64,000 nucleotides of DNA, taken from positions 5,270,001 to 5,334,000 of the forward strand of contig NZ_CP132942.1 in assembly GCF_040359615.1 (NCBI RefSeq), read 5' to 3'. The translations under genes were made by a program, and so were the position numbers. Below, piece by piece: positions 51,413-58,924 of this stretch. The notes beneath the pieces are model-generated. The model did no database searches. It was not told the origin of the DNA and saw nothing but the letters and a program-made list of their open reading frames with translations. Position 1 is the stretch's first letter. The number at the start of each line of letters is the position of its first letter. The stretch comes from Tunturibacter psychrotolerans (GTDB taxonomy: Bacteria > Acidobacteriota > Terriglobia > Terriglobales > Acidobacteriaceae).

Positions 51413-52756
51413 ATGGTGCCACTGGATGATGTTCAGGGCTTGATCCTGCGGAGCTATGGCATGGATTGCGCCGCATTCTTGTTGCTGCGCGTGCAGGAGC
51501 CAGCGGGTGCACGTCGAACCCTCGGGAGTCTTTCTGTAACCGCGGGTACACTCTGGCAGGAGAAGCCCGCTTTCTGCGTGAACGTCGCCCTCACTATTCA
51601 GGGCCTCGCAGCGCTGAACGTTTCGCCAGCTTCTCTCAACTCTTTTCCCCAAGACTTCGCAGCGGGCGCCTTCAGCCGTTGTGCGGAGGTCGGTGACATC
51701 GGACCCTGCTCTGCTGAGAACTGGAACTACGGACTCGGTCAACCTGGACTGCACGCGCTCGTTCTCCTCTTCGCTCAAAGCCCTGACGTCCGTGACGCCC
51801 AGACGGCCCTGCTTCGACAAACCCTGATCTCAGGTGGTGCGTGGTCGGAGGTCGCAACGCTTCCTGGCGATGTCCTCCCAGGAAGTGTTGCCCACTTCGG
51901 GTATCGAGACGGCTTTTCCCAGCCGACGGTCGATTGCGGCATCGAGAATCCATTTCCCGACAAGCAGCCTGTTGCGCCGGCAGGTGAGTTCCTCCTCGGC
52001 TACCCCAGCCAGTTTGACCAGTTCAGCTATCCAGTTCCCCTACCGGACGAACTGGGCCGCAACGGAAGCTTCATGGTGCTGCGAATATTGGAGCAGGATT
52101 GCGCCGCCTTCGACGCACTGCTGAACCAATCGAAGGAGCGTTACGGCATAGATGGAGAACTTCTGGCGGCAAAGATCATGGGTCGCTGGCGCAACGGAAC
52201 GCCGCTGAGTATTTCGCCCAGCTCCGATTCGCCGGTCCCGCCATTGGCAACCTCGGACTTGAATCGATACGATTATGTCCCGTCGGATGCCGTTCCCGAT
52301 GCCTTCAATGATCGCCGAGGCTTGCGCTGTCCAATCGGCGCTCACATGCGCCGCGCCAATCCGCGGGGGTCAACGATTGCCGGAGATGGCGGTTCGCGGC
52401 ATCGCATCGTCCGCCGCGGTATTCCCTACGGCTCGCCTTACGATCCATCGAATCCGAACGATGGCATCAAGCGCGGACTTCTCGGCCTCTTTATTGGGGT
52501 GAGCATTAAAGACCAGTTTGAGTTCCTTATGTCCGAATGGATGAACGGAAGCACCTTTGCTCCCGGCATCTACGGCACGACTGATCCAATTCTGGGAAAC
52601 TCTGCCGAGGGGGAAAACACATTTGTCATTCCTCGTGACAATTCCACGCCCCTCGTCATCTCGCATTTCCCTCGCCTTGTCACCACTCGCGGCTCCGCCT
52701 ACACTTTCCTGCCCAGCATTACTGGCCTGCGTTTCATCGCGAATCTTCCATCATGA
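51413..52756 (+). CDS. DyP-type heme peroxidase
   Basis: A 447-residue dye-decolorizing peroxidase that uses H2O2 to oxidise aromatic substrates. Signatures: the distal GxxDG motif in FGYRDGFSQP (D166), the proximal heme His H311 in CPIGAHMRRANPR, and the distal Arg region HRIVRRGIPYG. The length fits the long class of DyPs. There is no signal peptide or C-terminal encapsulin targeting tail that I can recognise. It starts 4 nt after the 145-residue protein. Cargo loading by that small protein, or electron transfer, is possible but unsupported. Confidence 0.93.
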   Translation: MVPLDDVQGLILRSYGMDCAAFLLLRVQEPAGARRTLGSLSVTAGTLWQEKPAFCVNVALTIQGLAALNVSPASLNSFPQDFAAGAFSRCAEVGDIGPCSAENWNYGLGQPGLHALVLLFAQSPDVRDAQTALLRQTLISGGAWSEVATLPGDVLPGSVAHFGYRDGFSQPTVDCGIENPFPDKQPVAPAGEFLLGYPSQFDQFSYPVPLPDELGRNGSFMVLRILEQDCAAFDALLNQSKERYGIDGELLAAKIMGRWRNGTPLSISPSSDSPVPPLATSDLNRYDYVPSDAVPDAFNDRRGLRCPIGAHMRRANPRGSTIAGDGGSRHRIVRRGIPYGSPYDPSNPNDGIKRGLLGLFIGVSIKDQFEFLMSEWMNGSTFAPGIYGTTDPILGNSAEGENTFVIPRDNSTPLVISHFPRLVTTRGSAYTFLPSITGLRFIANLPS

Positions 52757-52985
52757 AGACTGCCAGGACATACGAAGAACCATTTCTGCACAGACGCCGG
52801 CGACGTCAGAACGCATATGCTCGCCAGCGATGTTGGATTTCTCGGCCCTACCATACCGAACCAGCAGCAGAGTACACAGATCAGAGTCAGATCTGAAGCA
52901 TTTAGCCCTTTCATGCACATCATTGTTGCGATACGCCAGCCGACTCCGATTGTCAGAATGCCAGACGATCGCTGCGTTCGCTGAC

Positions 52986-53008
52986 CGTCAGTGTCGGATA
53001 TCGGTCGC
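52986..53008 (+). promoter_or_regulatory. Upstream activator site C for the sigma-54 regulon
   Basis: 23-bp site CGTCAGTGTCGGATATCGG + TCGC. It shares 20/23 bases with site A (55568-55590, minus) and 18/23 with site B (58573-58595, minus). It ends 108 nt before the -24 GG of the promoter at 53116 and reads toward that gene. It is a candidate enhancer for the activator at 58925. It lies in the 52757-53143 gap, which holds no gene. Confidence 0.75.
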
Positions 53009-53115
53009 AATTTTGTCACACCAAAGCTTGACTTCCGCCATCGACCCGTGCCATAACTCACTCGGGAAGAGCCGCTTAGACCATGAGTTCGTACTCAAAC
53101 CAACGCCAACCTCTG

Positions 53116-53131
53116 TGGCACGCCGGTTGCA
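53116..53131 (+). promoter_or_regulatory. Sigma-54 (-24/-12) promoter of the RclA-like flavoprotein gene
   Basis: TGGCACGCCGGTTGCA fits the consensus TGGCAC-N5-TTGCA exactly, with GG at 53117-53118, GC at 53129-53130 and the required 10 nt between. The implied transcript start is near 53141, only about 3 nt before ATG 53144, so the mRNA may be nearly leaderless or translation starts further in. Confidence 0.8.
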
Positions 53132-53143
53132 CAGCTTCGTGAC

Positions 53144-54594
53144 ATGGACTTACGTGAAAACAAGGATTTTCCGTCAAACAGCGCAACGCACGGTCTCGCT
53201 TTGGATGAATATGACCTTGTCATTCTGGGCGACGGGACCGGAGCGACGCTCGCCGCATGGACATTCGCGGGTCAAGGACAGCGCGTTGCGGTAATAGAGC
53301 GAAAGTACATAGGTGGCTCTTGCCCGAACATTGCCTGTCTCCCCAGCAAGAACATTGTTCAGAGTGCGAGGGTTGCGTCCTACTTGCGTAGAGGGAAAGA
53401 GTTCGGCTCCATGACGGATACCTTCCACATCGACATGCCGGCGGTGCGGGACCGGAAGCGCGCGATGGTGTCGGGATTAAATGATATGTATCTCGAGAAC
53501 TTCAGGCAGACTGGGGCCGAGTTCATTCTTGGATCAGGACGCTTTATGGGACCGAAAGCTCTGGAGGTAACGCTTGAAGACGGGACTACTCGCCGACTCC
53601 GCGGGACCAATGTGATTGTTAGCACGGGCACGCGGGCTGCTTCGAAACCAATTCCGGGACTATCTGATGCACAACCACTGACACACATCGAGGCACTCGA
53701 ACTGGATGTGGTCCCACGGCACCTCATCGTGCTGGGCGCAGGCTTTGTTGGACTGGAACTGTCGCAGGCGATGAGCCGGTTCGGTAGCAAGGTTACGGCA
53801 TTGATCGAAATGACCGCTTGCTCCACCTGGAAGATGATGATGTGACCAGTGGTCTTGCCAGTTTGTTCACGCACGAAGGCATTGAGACAGTTCTGAATGC
53901 AAAAGTGAAGCATATCTCTGGTAGATCCGGCACTGCGGTGACGGTTGTTGTCGACCAAGGGGGAAGAGAAAAGACTCTCGTGGGCACCCACCTGCTTGTG
54001 GCGGCAGGGCGACGTCCAAACACAGAAAATATAGGACTCGAGTTGGCAGGGGTCGAGTTGGATGAGCGCGGTTACGTCAAGGTGAACGGACGGCTTGAGA
54101 CGACCGCGCCAGGCGTCTGGGCTATCGGCGAGGTTGCCGGAACCCCTAAGTTCACACATGTCAGTGTTGACGACTTCCGCGTCGTCCGCGACAATCTTGC
54201 AGGCGGCAATCACGTTACAACATGTCGACTAATCCCCTACACCCTTTTCACAGATCCCGAACTCGCGCGAATCGGTCTGACGGAGAAGGAAGCCAAAGGG
54301 CAAAACATAGCCTATCGCTTGTTCAAAATCCCAATGGAGCGAGTGCTGCGAGCCCACACTCTCTCCGAGACACGCGGATTTTTTAAAGCGTTGGTAGGGC
54401 TCGACAATGATCTCATTCTTGGCTTCACCGCGTTCGCTGTTGATGGCGGCGAGATTATGGCGTCGGTCCAGACTGCGATGATAGCCGGCCTCCCTTACAC
54501 CGCACTCCGCGATGCCATCTGGGCCCACCCAACGCTTGTCGAGGGACTGACTCCCTTGTTCTCGTCTGCTCCATCCCTATCGACAGCCTCATAA
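53144..54594 (+). pseudogene. Pyridine nucleotide-disulfide oxidoreductase (mercuric reductase/RclA-like), frameshifted
   Basis: An FAD/NAD(P) flavoprotein of about 480 residues split over two frames. Frame 1 (to stop 53845) has YDLVILGDGTGATLAAW, the redox-active disulfide C60-x4-C65 in GGSCPNIACLPSKN, and the second Rossmann motif VLGAGFVGLELSQ. Frame 2, after about 53812, continues LLHLEDDDVTSGLASLF, AAGRRPNTENIGL, the FAD-binding WAIGEVAGTPKFTH and the interface domain ending GLPYTALRDAIWAHPTLVEGL. The shift falls inside one conserved strand-turn (VTALIE / RNDRLLH), so a single small indel breaks a normal gene. SVDDFRVVRDNL resembles E. coli RclA. Driven by a sigma-54 promoter; convergent with the DUF417 gene. 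Confidence 0.8.
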
Positions 54595-54858
54595 GGTGCA
54601 GGGACGGTCGTCATCAGAACCTATATGCCGTCCATATCTTTGCGTCCGTTCAGAAGCTATTAGGCTTTGCAGCTCTCTATGGATTTAGGGGGGAGCGACC
54701 CAGCCGAGTCCGATCTGTTGAATTCACCATGGCCTAATCAGTTTTATTCGAGCGGACGATTCCATCTCTTCAGTTTGGCTCACCTTCGCTGGGATAAAAG
54801 CACTGGTGCTCCGAAATGCGGGCCGGACTTTTTGCCAAGGTCGCGTCTGCTTTGATGA

Positions 54859-55386
54859 TCAGTTTTTGTTTTCTGCCAGAATGGCTTTTCTCCCGAAATA
54901 GCTGATTAGATAAAGAGACGCTCCAAGAGATATGACATCTTTGAAGAGAAACAAGCCCAAGAAGCTCATATACTTCATTCCGTGAACCACAGTTATCGTG
55001 CCCGGTGTTGTGATGATCATTGTGCTGGTCGTAAAGAACATCAGCGTCGCGACGAAGCCGCCTACGATACCTGCTTTAGGCTTTATATAGCCAGTCACAA
55101 ACAATATCGCGGCAAGCCACTCGGTAAGACCGATCAAATCGGAACCGAGATATGGCCCGAATAATTTGAAGTGCCAGCTGATCAGCGGACTATTAGAAAC
55201 CAGGGGAACTATGCCATCCGCTCCTGGAGCAGTCATTTTATAAGTTCCGGCCCAGAAGAGCATGACGATCAAGCCGATGCTGATGACCAGGAAAGGAATA
55301 TTACGATCATCTATCCATGTAGCCAATTCAGTTAGTTTGTTCTTTGGTTGCCCATGAGAAACCACGCTCTGTTCCAGTGTGTTCAT
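54859..55386 (-). CDS. DUF417 (YkgB/RclC-like) membrane protein
   Basis: A 175-residue inner-membrane protein with four helices. The family blocks are LIVMLFWAGTYKMTAPGADGIVPLVSNSPLISW and VGGFVATLMFFTTSTMIITTPGT, as in E. coli RclC/YkgB of the reactive-chlorine resistance operon. It is convergent with the RclA-like flavoprotein gene (265 nt between stops), and both have their own sigma-54 promoter with the same upstream site. Known: in E. coli rclABC, RclA is a cupric/flavin reductase and RclC a membrane protein of unknown biochemistry. Inferred: a similar protective role here. Confidence 0.88.
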   Translation of the reverse strand: MNTLEQSVVSHGQPKNKLTELATWIDDRNIPFLVISIGLIVMLFWAGTYKMTAPGADGIVPLVSNSPLISWHFKLFGPYLGSDLIGLTEWLAAILFVTGYIKPKAGIVGGFVATLMFFTTSTMIITTPGTITVVHGMKYMSFLGLFLFKDVISLGASLYLISYFGRKAILAENKN

Positions 55387-55444
55387 CTTTTGTATCCTTC
55401 CGTCGCTTTCGTAAATTCGTACGTGACGTAATCAGTTGCTAAGT

Positions 55445-55461
55445 TGCAATCAAGACGCCAA
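55445..55461 (-). promoter_or_regulatory. Sigma-54 promoter of the DUF417 gene
   Basis: Read on the minus strand: TTGGCGTCTTGATTGCA, with GG at 55459-55458 and GC at 55447-55446 (10 nt between). It matches TTGGCAC-N5-TTGCA except in two bases. The implied start is near 55434, giving a leader of about 48 nt. Confidence 0.8.
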
Positions 55462-55567
55462 CCACTGCCGGCCCTTCCTGTGTGGCAGGTGGTCGAGCTA
55501 AATAGGTTCTGCTCTGCAGAATCGATAGGAAATTTCGCTACATCGTCAGTCTCCGGCAGATGAAGTT

Positions 55568-55590
55568 GCGATGGATGTCCGACACTGACG
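55568..55590 (-). promoter_or_regulatory. Upstream activator site A for the sigma-54 regulon
   Basis: Minus strand CGTCAGTGTCGGACATCC + ATCGC, 20/23 identical to site C. It ends 108 nt before the -24 GG at 55459 and points toward the DUF417 gene. The surrounding gap 55387-55752 holds no supported gene; the 71-codon ORF 55538-55753 is rejected because it crosses this site and lacks any family character. Confidence 0.75.
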
Positions 55591-55752
55591 AATGTTTGTC
55601 ACACGGTGCGTCACAGTGCGAGGCCAGTACGGCACTCACGACGACCTTTGCATGTGGTGATAGCCTGCGCGCTCTTAGAGTTGCCGCATCCTCCATATAA
55701 AGGCCGGCAAAGTATTTGGGTTTAGCGAGTCGAAGACTTTGACCTTCCTGCA

Positions 55753-56526
55753 CTAGATGCCTTTGGTTTCACCACCGTCCATGCGTACGGAGGTGCCTGT
55801 CATCCACTTGGCTGGTGACACCATGTAGGCCATCAAGTCAGCGATTTCTTCTGGTGTTCCATAGCGAGCTATGCCCGCCTTTTCAGGAAACTGCTTCGTG
55901 GCCTCTTCAACGCTCATGCCGTGCTCCGGAGCCCAGTGTTCCATGAAGGAGCGGCGACGACCTGTCATGACTGCGCCCGGAACTACGCTGTTGACTTGAA
56001 CTCCATCTTTAATGCCTTGTTCTGCGAAGGCCTTCGCCAGCGCAATGATGGCGGCGTTGATGGTCGCTACGGCTGCGAAACCTGGCTTCGGATCCAGGGC
56101 CGCGCTTCCAGAGATTAAAACGACGGAGCCGCTCGAGGCTTTGAGTGCATCCCAGGCTTGTACAGTGAGGCGGCGTGCACCGTGAAGCTTGAGTGCCATG
56201 CCGTCGTCCCACTGTGCATCCGTCATCTCGAACAGATCAATCTGCGGTACCGCACCGGCGATGTTAACCAGGGCGTCGATTCTGCCAAAGCGATCGAGGA
56301 CGCCTTTGACGATGACCTCAGCCGCCTGGGGCTCGCGCAGATCGAGCGCGTAGATCAGTGACTCCGCATCGACCGAGTTGACGGCGGATGCAGTTTTCTC
56401 CAATTCGTCCTTATTCCTGGCTACGAGTATGACTGCGGAGAAGTCGCGCGCCAGCCGGATTGCGGTTGCCCGACCGATCCCCTGGCTCGCACCGGTGACA
56501 ATGGCGACAGATTTCATAACGGTCAT
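55753..56526 (-). CDS. SDR-family oxidoreductase lacking the canonical Y-x3-K
   Basis: A 257-residue short-chain dehydrogenase/reductase. The cofactor site is intact (IVTGASQGIGRATAI, LVNIAGAV, SVVLISGSAA). The active-site helix, however, reads GFAAVATINAAIIALAKAFAEQG where Y-x3-K is expected, so Tyr and Lys appear replaced (by V and N). The end has MTGTSVRMDGG. The family reduces or oxidises carbonyl groups; this one may have altered or no redox chemistry. AAGGG stands 8 nt before the ATG. It is the last gene of the sigma-54-driven hydrolase-hydrolase-SDR operon, 56 nt after the Tat hydrolase. Confidence 0.85.
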   Translation of the reverse strand: MTVMKSVAIVTGASQGIGRATAIRLARDFSAVILVARNKDELEKTASAVNSVDAESLIYALDLREPQAAEVIVKGVLDRFGRIDALVNIAGAVPQIDLFEMTDAQWDDGMALKLHGARRLTVQAWDALKASSGSVVLISGSAALDPKPGFAAVATINAAIIALAKAFAEQGIKDGVQVNSVVPGAVMTGRRRSFMEHWAPEHGMSVEEATKQFPEKAGIARYGTPEEIADLMAYMVSPAKWMTGTSVRMDGGETKGI

Positions 56527-56581
56527 ATGATTGCCCTTTCGATCTGCTTAGATCCGGGGTGAAACTCGTTACGGTGAAACG

Positions 56582-57418
56582 CTATCGTGAGAGGGTTTGA
56601 CGCGCGGCTTCAAGGACCACGCCGATAACGACTTGCGGGTCTGAATACATAGGCGTGTGGTCCACACGATGCGACCGAATCGTTGCGCCCATACGATCCG
56701 CCATGAAGCGCTGGGTTTTCGGGGGGATCATGCGATCCTCCTCCGCGATCAAAAACCACGACGGTTTTGATTTCCACAGCGGCACTGGCGCCTGCTCTTG
56801 AATGCACTGAACCCCAAGTGGCCGTTGCACAGCCGCTGCAATTTTTGCTTGGTCTGCAGAGGCCTTATGCGCAACCGCCCGGCGAAATCCATCGTCCGGC
56901 ATCCATATAAGACCATGGGAATCGGGAGACATCTTCGGCGCTTCGGGAGAATTTGGGTTGAGATAGAACACCTTGGCTACGGTTTCGCCCTCATCCGGCG
57001 CGAGCGCCGAGATATAGACCAGAGACTTGACTCGGTCTTCCCGTACAGCGGCGATCACTGCTCCAGAATAGGCATGCCCCACCAGAATGACCGGGCCGCT
57101 CGTCCGTTCCAGCACCTGACTCAAAGCGGTAGCGTCGTTGGTTAGGGACGTGAGCGGAATCGGCGCACAGATGACTTGAAGACCACGCTGTTCCAAAGGC
57201 AGAATGATGTTGCTCCAACACGAACCGTCGGCCCACGCAGCATGCACCAAAATTATCGTTGAGTTCCGAGGAAATTCACTCACCGCGGAAGCCTGCGCCT
57301 GCGAACTCGCAGCGGCTTGTGTCGTGTTTTGTGCTTGCACAACTTCGCTGAAAGAGCCCTTGAGCAAAACCCCCAGAGATGTGGCTGTGAGAGCACCTAA
57401 AAAGCTACGACGTTCCAT
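56582..57418 (-). CDS. Exported alpha/beta hydrolase with Ala at the nucleophile position
   Basis: A 278-residue protein with a Tat-like signal (MERRSFLGALTATSLGVLLK, cleavage after VVQAQ). The hydrolase fold shows NSTIILVHAAWADGSCW, the elbow ILVGHAYSGAVIAAV, and late WFLIAEEDRMIPPKTQRFMADRMG and HRVDHTPMYSDP with the catalytic His. In related esterases the elbow is GHSYGG; here it is GHAYSG, so the usual serine nucleophile is Ala. ATG 57418 is 6 nt after AGGAGG; ATG 57421 is an alternative. Its start lies 17 nt from the upstream hydrolase stop, so it is in that operon. Confidence 0.85.
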   Translation of the reverse strand: MERRSFLGALTATSLGVLLKGSFSEVVQAQNTTQAAASSQAQASAVSEFPRNSTIILVHAAWADGSCWSNIILPLEQRGLQVICAPIPLTSLTNDATALSQVLERTSGPVILVGHAYSGAVIAAVREDRVKSLVYISALAPDEGETVAKVFYLNPNSPEAPKMSPDSHGLIWMPDDGFRRAVAHKASADQAKIAAAVQRPLGVQCIQEQAPVPLWKSKPSWFLIAEEDRMIPPKTQRFMADRMGATIRSHRVDHTPMYSDPQVVIGVVLEAARQTLSR

Positions 57419-57434
57419 CATTTTCCTCCTGGTT

Positions 57435-58346
57435 TTATTTACTTGTTCGGCCAGACACGCCGGCATCCTGGAGAAACTCCTTCATGGAGAAAGCTATATC
57501 TACCACGTGAGTCTCTATGGCGAAGTGACCGGTATCCAGGAACTGGACCTTCGCATTTGGCAGATCATTACGGAACGCCTCAGCTCCTGCCGGAATGAAG
57601 AATGGGTCGTTCTGACCCCAGATCGCCAGCAAAGGCGGCTTCGATTTGCGGAAATAGTCCTGAAACCGCGGGTAAAGCTTCACGTTCGATGCGTAGTCCA
57701 GGAACAAGTCGAGCTGGATCTCTTTGTTTCCCGGTCGTTCGAGCAACGCGGCATCCAAGGTGTACGACTCAGGCGTCACGCTTTCCGGATTCGCTACTCC
57801 GTGCGTGTACTGCCAACGAGTTCCTTGGAAGTTCAGGATGTTTTGACGGATCACGTCCCTGTTTTCTTTGGTCGGCTCAGACCAGTATTTTCTGATGGGT
57901 GCCCACGCGTCGCCGAGGCCTTCTTCATAGGCATTGCCATTCTGTGAGACGATCGCAGTGATCCGTTCGGGGCGGCTCATCGCCAGACGGAAGCCTGTGG
58001 GAGCACCGTAATCAAACACGTATATCGCGTAGCGCTCTAAACCGAGAGCATCTGTGAACGCCTCCAATGCGCGTGCCAGCGCGTCGAACGAGTAGGCATA
58101 GGCTCGTGTCTCAGGCACTCTCGTGAATCCGAAACCGGGCAGGTCCGGTGCGATCACTCGGAACTGGTCTGAGAGGCGTGGAATAAGCTCGCGAAACATG
58201 AAGGACGACGTCGGAAATCCGTGCAGCAGGAGCACAACCGGTGCATTTGGGTCGCCGGCTGTCCGATAGAAAACTTCAATTCCATCTGCTTCAATGGTAT
58301 GAACGGATGTCACCGGTATCGCGAACTTAGCAAGGACAGTACACAT
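57435..58346 (-). CDS. Alpha/beta hydrolase, haloalkane-dehalogenase/epoxide-hydrolase type
   Basis: A 303-residue cytoplasmic hydrolase. The oxyanion loop is LLLHGFPTSSFMFRELIPRL. The elbow YVFDYGAPTGFRLA carries an Asp nucleophile as in dehalogenases and epoxide hydrolases. An acid in IWGQNDPFFIPAGAEAF and the catalytic His in FLDTGHFAIETH complete the triad. The cap domain is also present. ATG 58346 follows GAGG by 4 nt and fits the sigma-54 transcript start near 58440; the frame is open up to 58427. It is the first gene of the operon. Substrates may be halogenated or epoxide compounds, which would suit a reactive-electrophile response; this is inference. Confidence 0.9.
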   Translation of the reverse strand: MCTVLAKFAIPVTSVHTIEADGIEVFYRTAGDPNAPVVLLLHGFPTSSFMFRELIPRLSDQFRVIAPDLPGFGFTRVPETRAYAYSFDALARALEAFTDALGLERYAIYVFDYGAPTGFRLAMSRPERITAIVSQNGNAYEEGLGDAWAPIRKYWSEPTKENRDVIRQNILNFQGTRWQYTHGVANPESVTPESYTLDAALLERPGNKEIQLDLFLDYASNVKLYPRFQDYFRKSKPPLLAIWGQNDPFFIPAGAEAFRNDLPNAKVQFLDTGHFAIETHVVDIAFSMKEFLQDAGVSGRTSK

Positions 58347-58450
58347 AAAGCCTCTTCTCTCTCTGGTCTGGTTGATCGTGGACGAGTCTCTGTCGGTCTC
58401 CGCTTTGATTGGGGTTCTCTGGAACAACCGAGTGCCCGCAGATGTGTTAA

Positions 58451-58467
58451 TGCAGGCGTAAGGCCAA
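58451..58467 (-). promoter_or_regulatory. Sigma-54 promoter of the hydrolase-hydrolase-SDR operon
   Basis: Minus strand TTGGCCTTACGCCTGCA: GG at 58465-58464, GC at 58453-58452, 10 nt between. It matches TTGGCAC-N5-TTGCA less well than the other two but with the correct geometry. The implied start near 58440 leaves a leader of about 94 nt to ATG 58346. Confidence 0.7.
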
Positions 58468-58572
58468 ACCTAGAACTCACGATCCACGTCGGGGCACGCA
58501 GCTAAATCCCTAAGCTCCTGCAGGATAGGTAAGGGGAACGCGAAAAGATATCTGTCGCTCGCTGACCAAGAC

Positions 58573-58595
58573 GTGACGAATATCCAACAGTGACG
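58573..58595 (-). promoter_or_regulatory. Upstream activator site B for the sigma-54 regulon
   Basis: Minus strand CGTCACTGTTGGATATTC + GTCAC. It matches site C at 18/23 and ends 107 nt before the -24 GG at 58465. It lies between the operon and the end of the activator gene. The rest of the 58347-58924 gap holds no supported gene. Confidence 0.7.
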
Positions 58596-58924
58596 AAAGT
58601 TAGTCGCGAGATTTATCGCGCCAGCAGCACGGGTCGTAACGATCACGGCGCGATCTGCGCTCGAGGAGTTTGCTGTGCAGGGTGAATGTTCAACTTCACC
58701 AGAGGACGATCAGCGACCGCAATCCCCCCAGAGAACCTGCCTCCGAACTGAGTGGTGGCGTCAAGAGCATGCGTACCAGGCACACTGGATCTTTGGCTTT
58801 CGAGCATGCTTGGAGGGCTCTTGGCTGATGGCGTCTTTAGCGCTCAAGAGGATTCGGCACAACCAGATTGATGGCACCGATGTCTTCAGACCTGACGAAC
58901 CGAACTCTCGACGGCGTTCTCTCA

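Noticed and set aside
52557..53294. 245-codon plus ORF spanning the DyP end and the next promoter
   Set aside because: Crosses the DyP gene in another frame and the sigma-54 promoter; Ser/Arg-rich with no domain.
55538..55753. 71-codon minus ORF directly after the SDR
   Set aside because: It would read through activator site A; no family pattern and only a GTG start overlapping the SDR stop.
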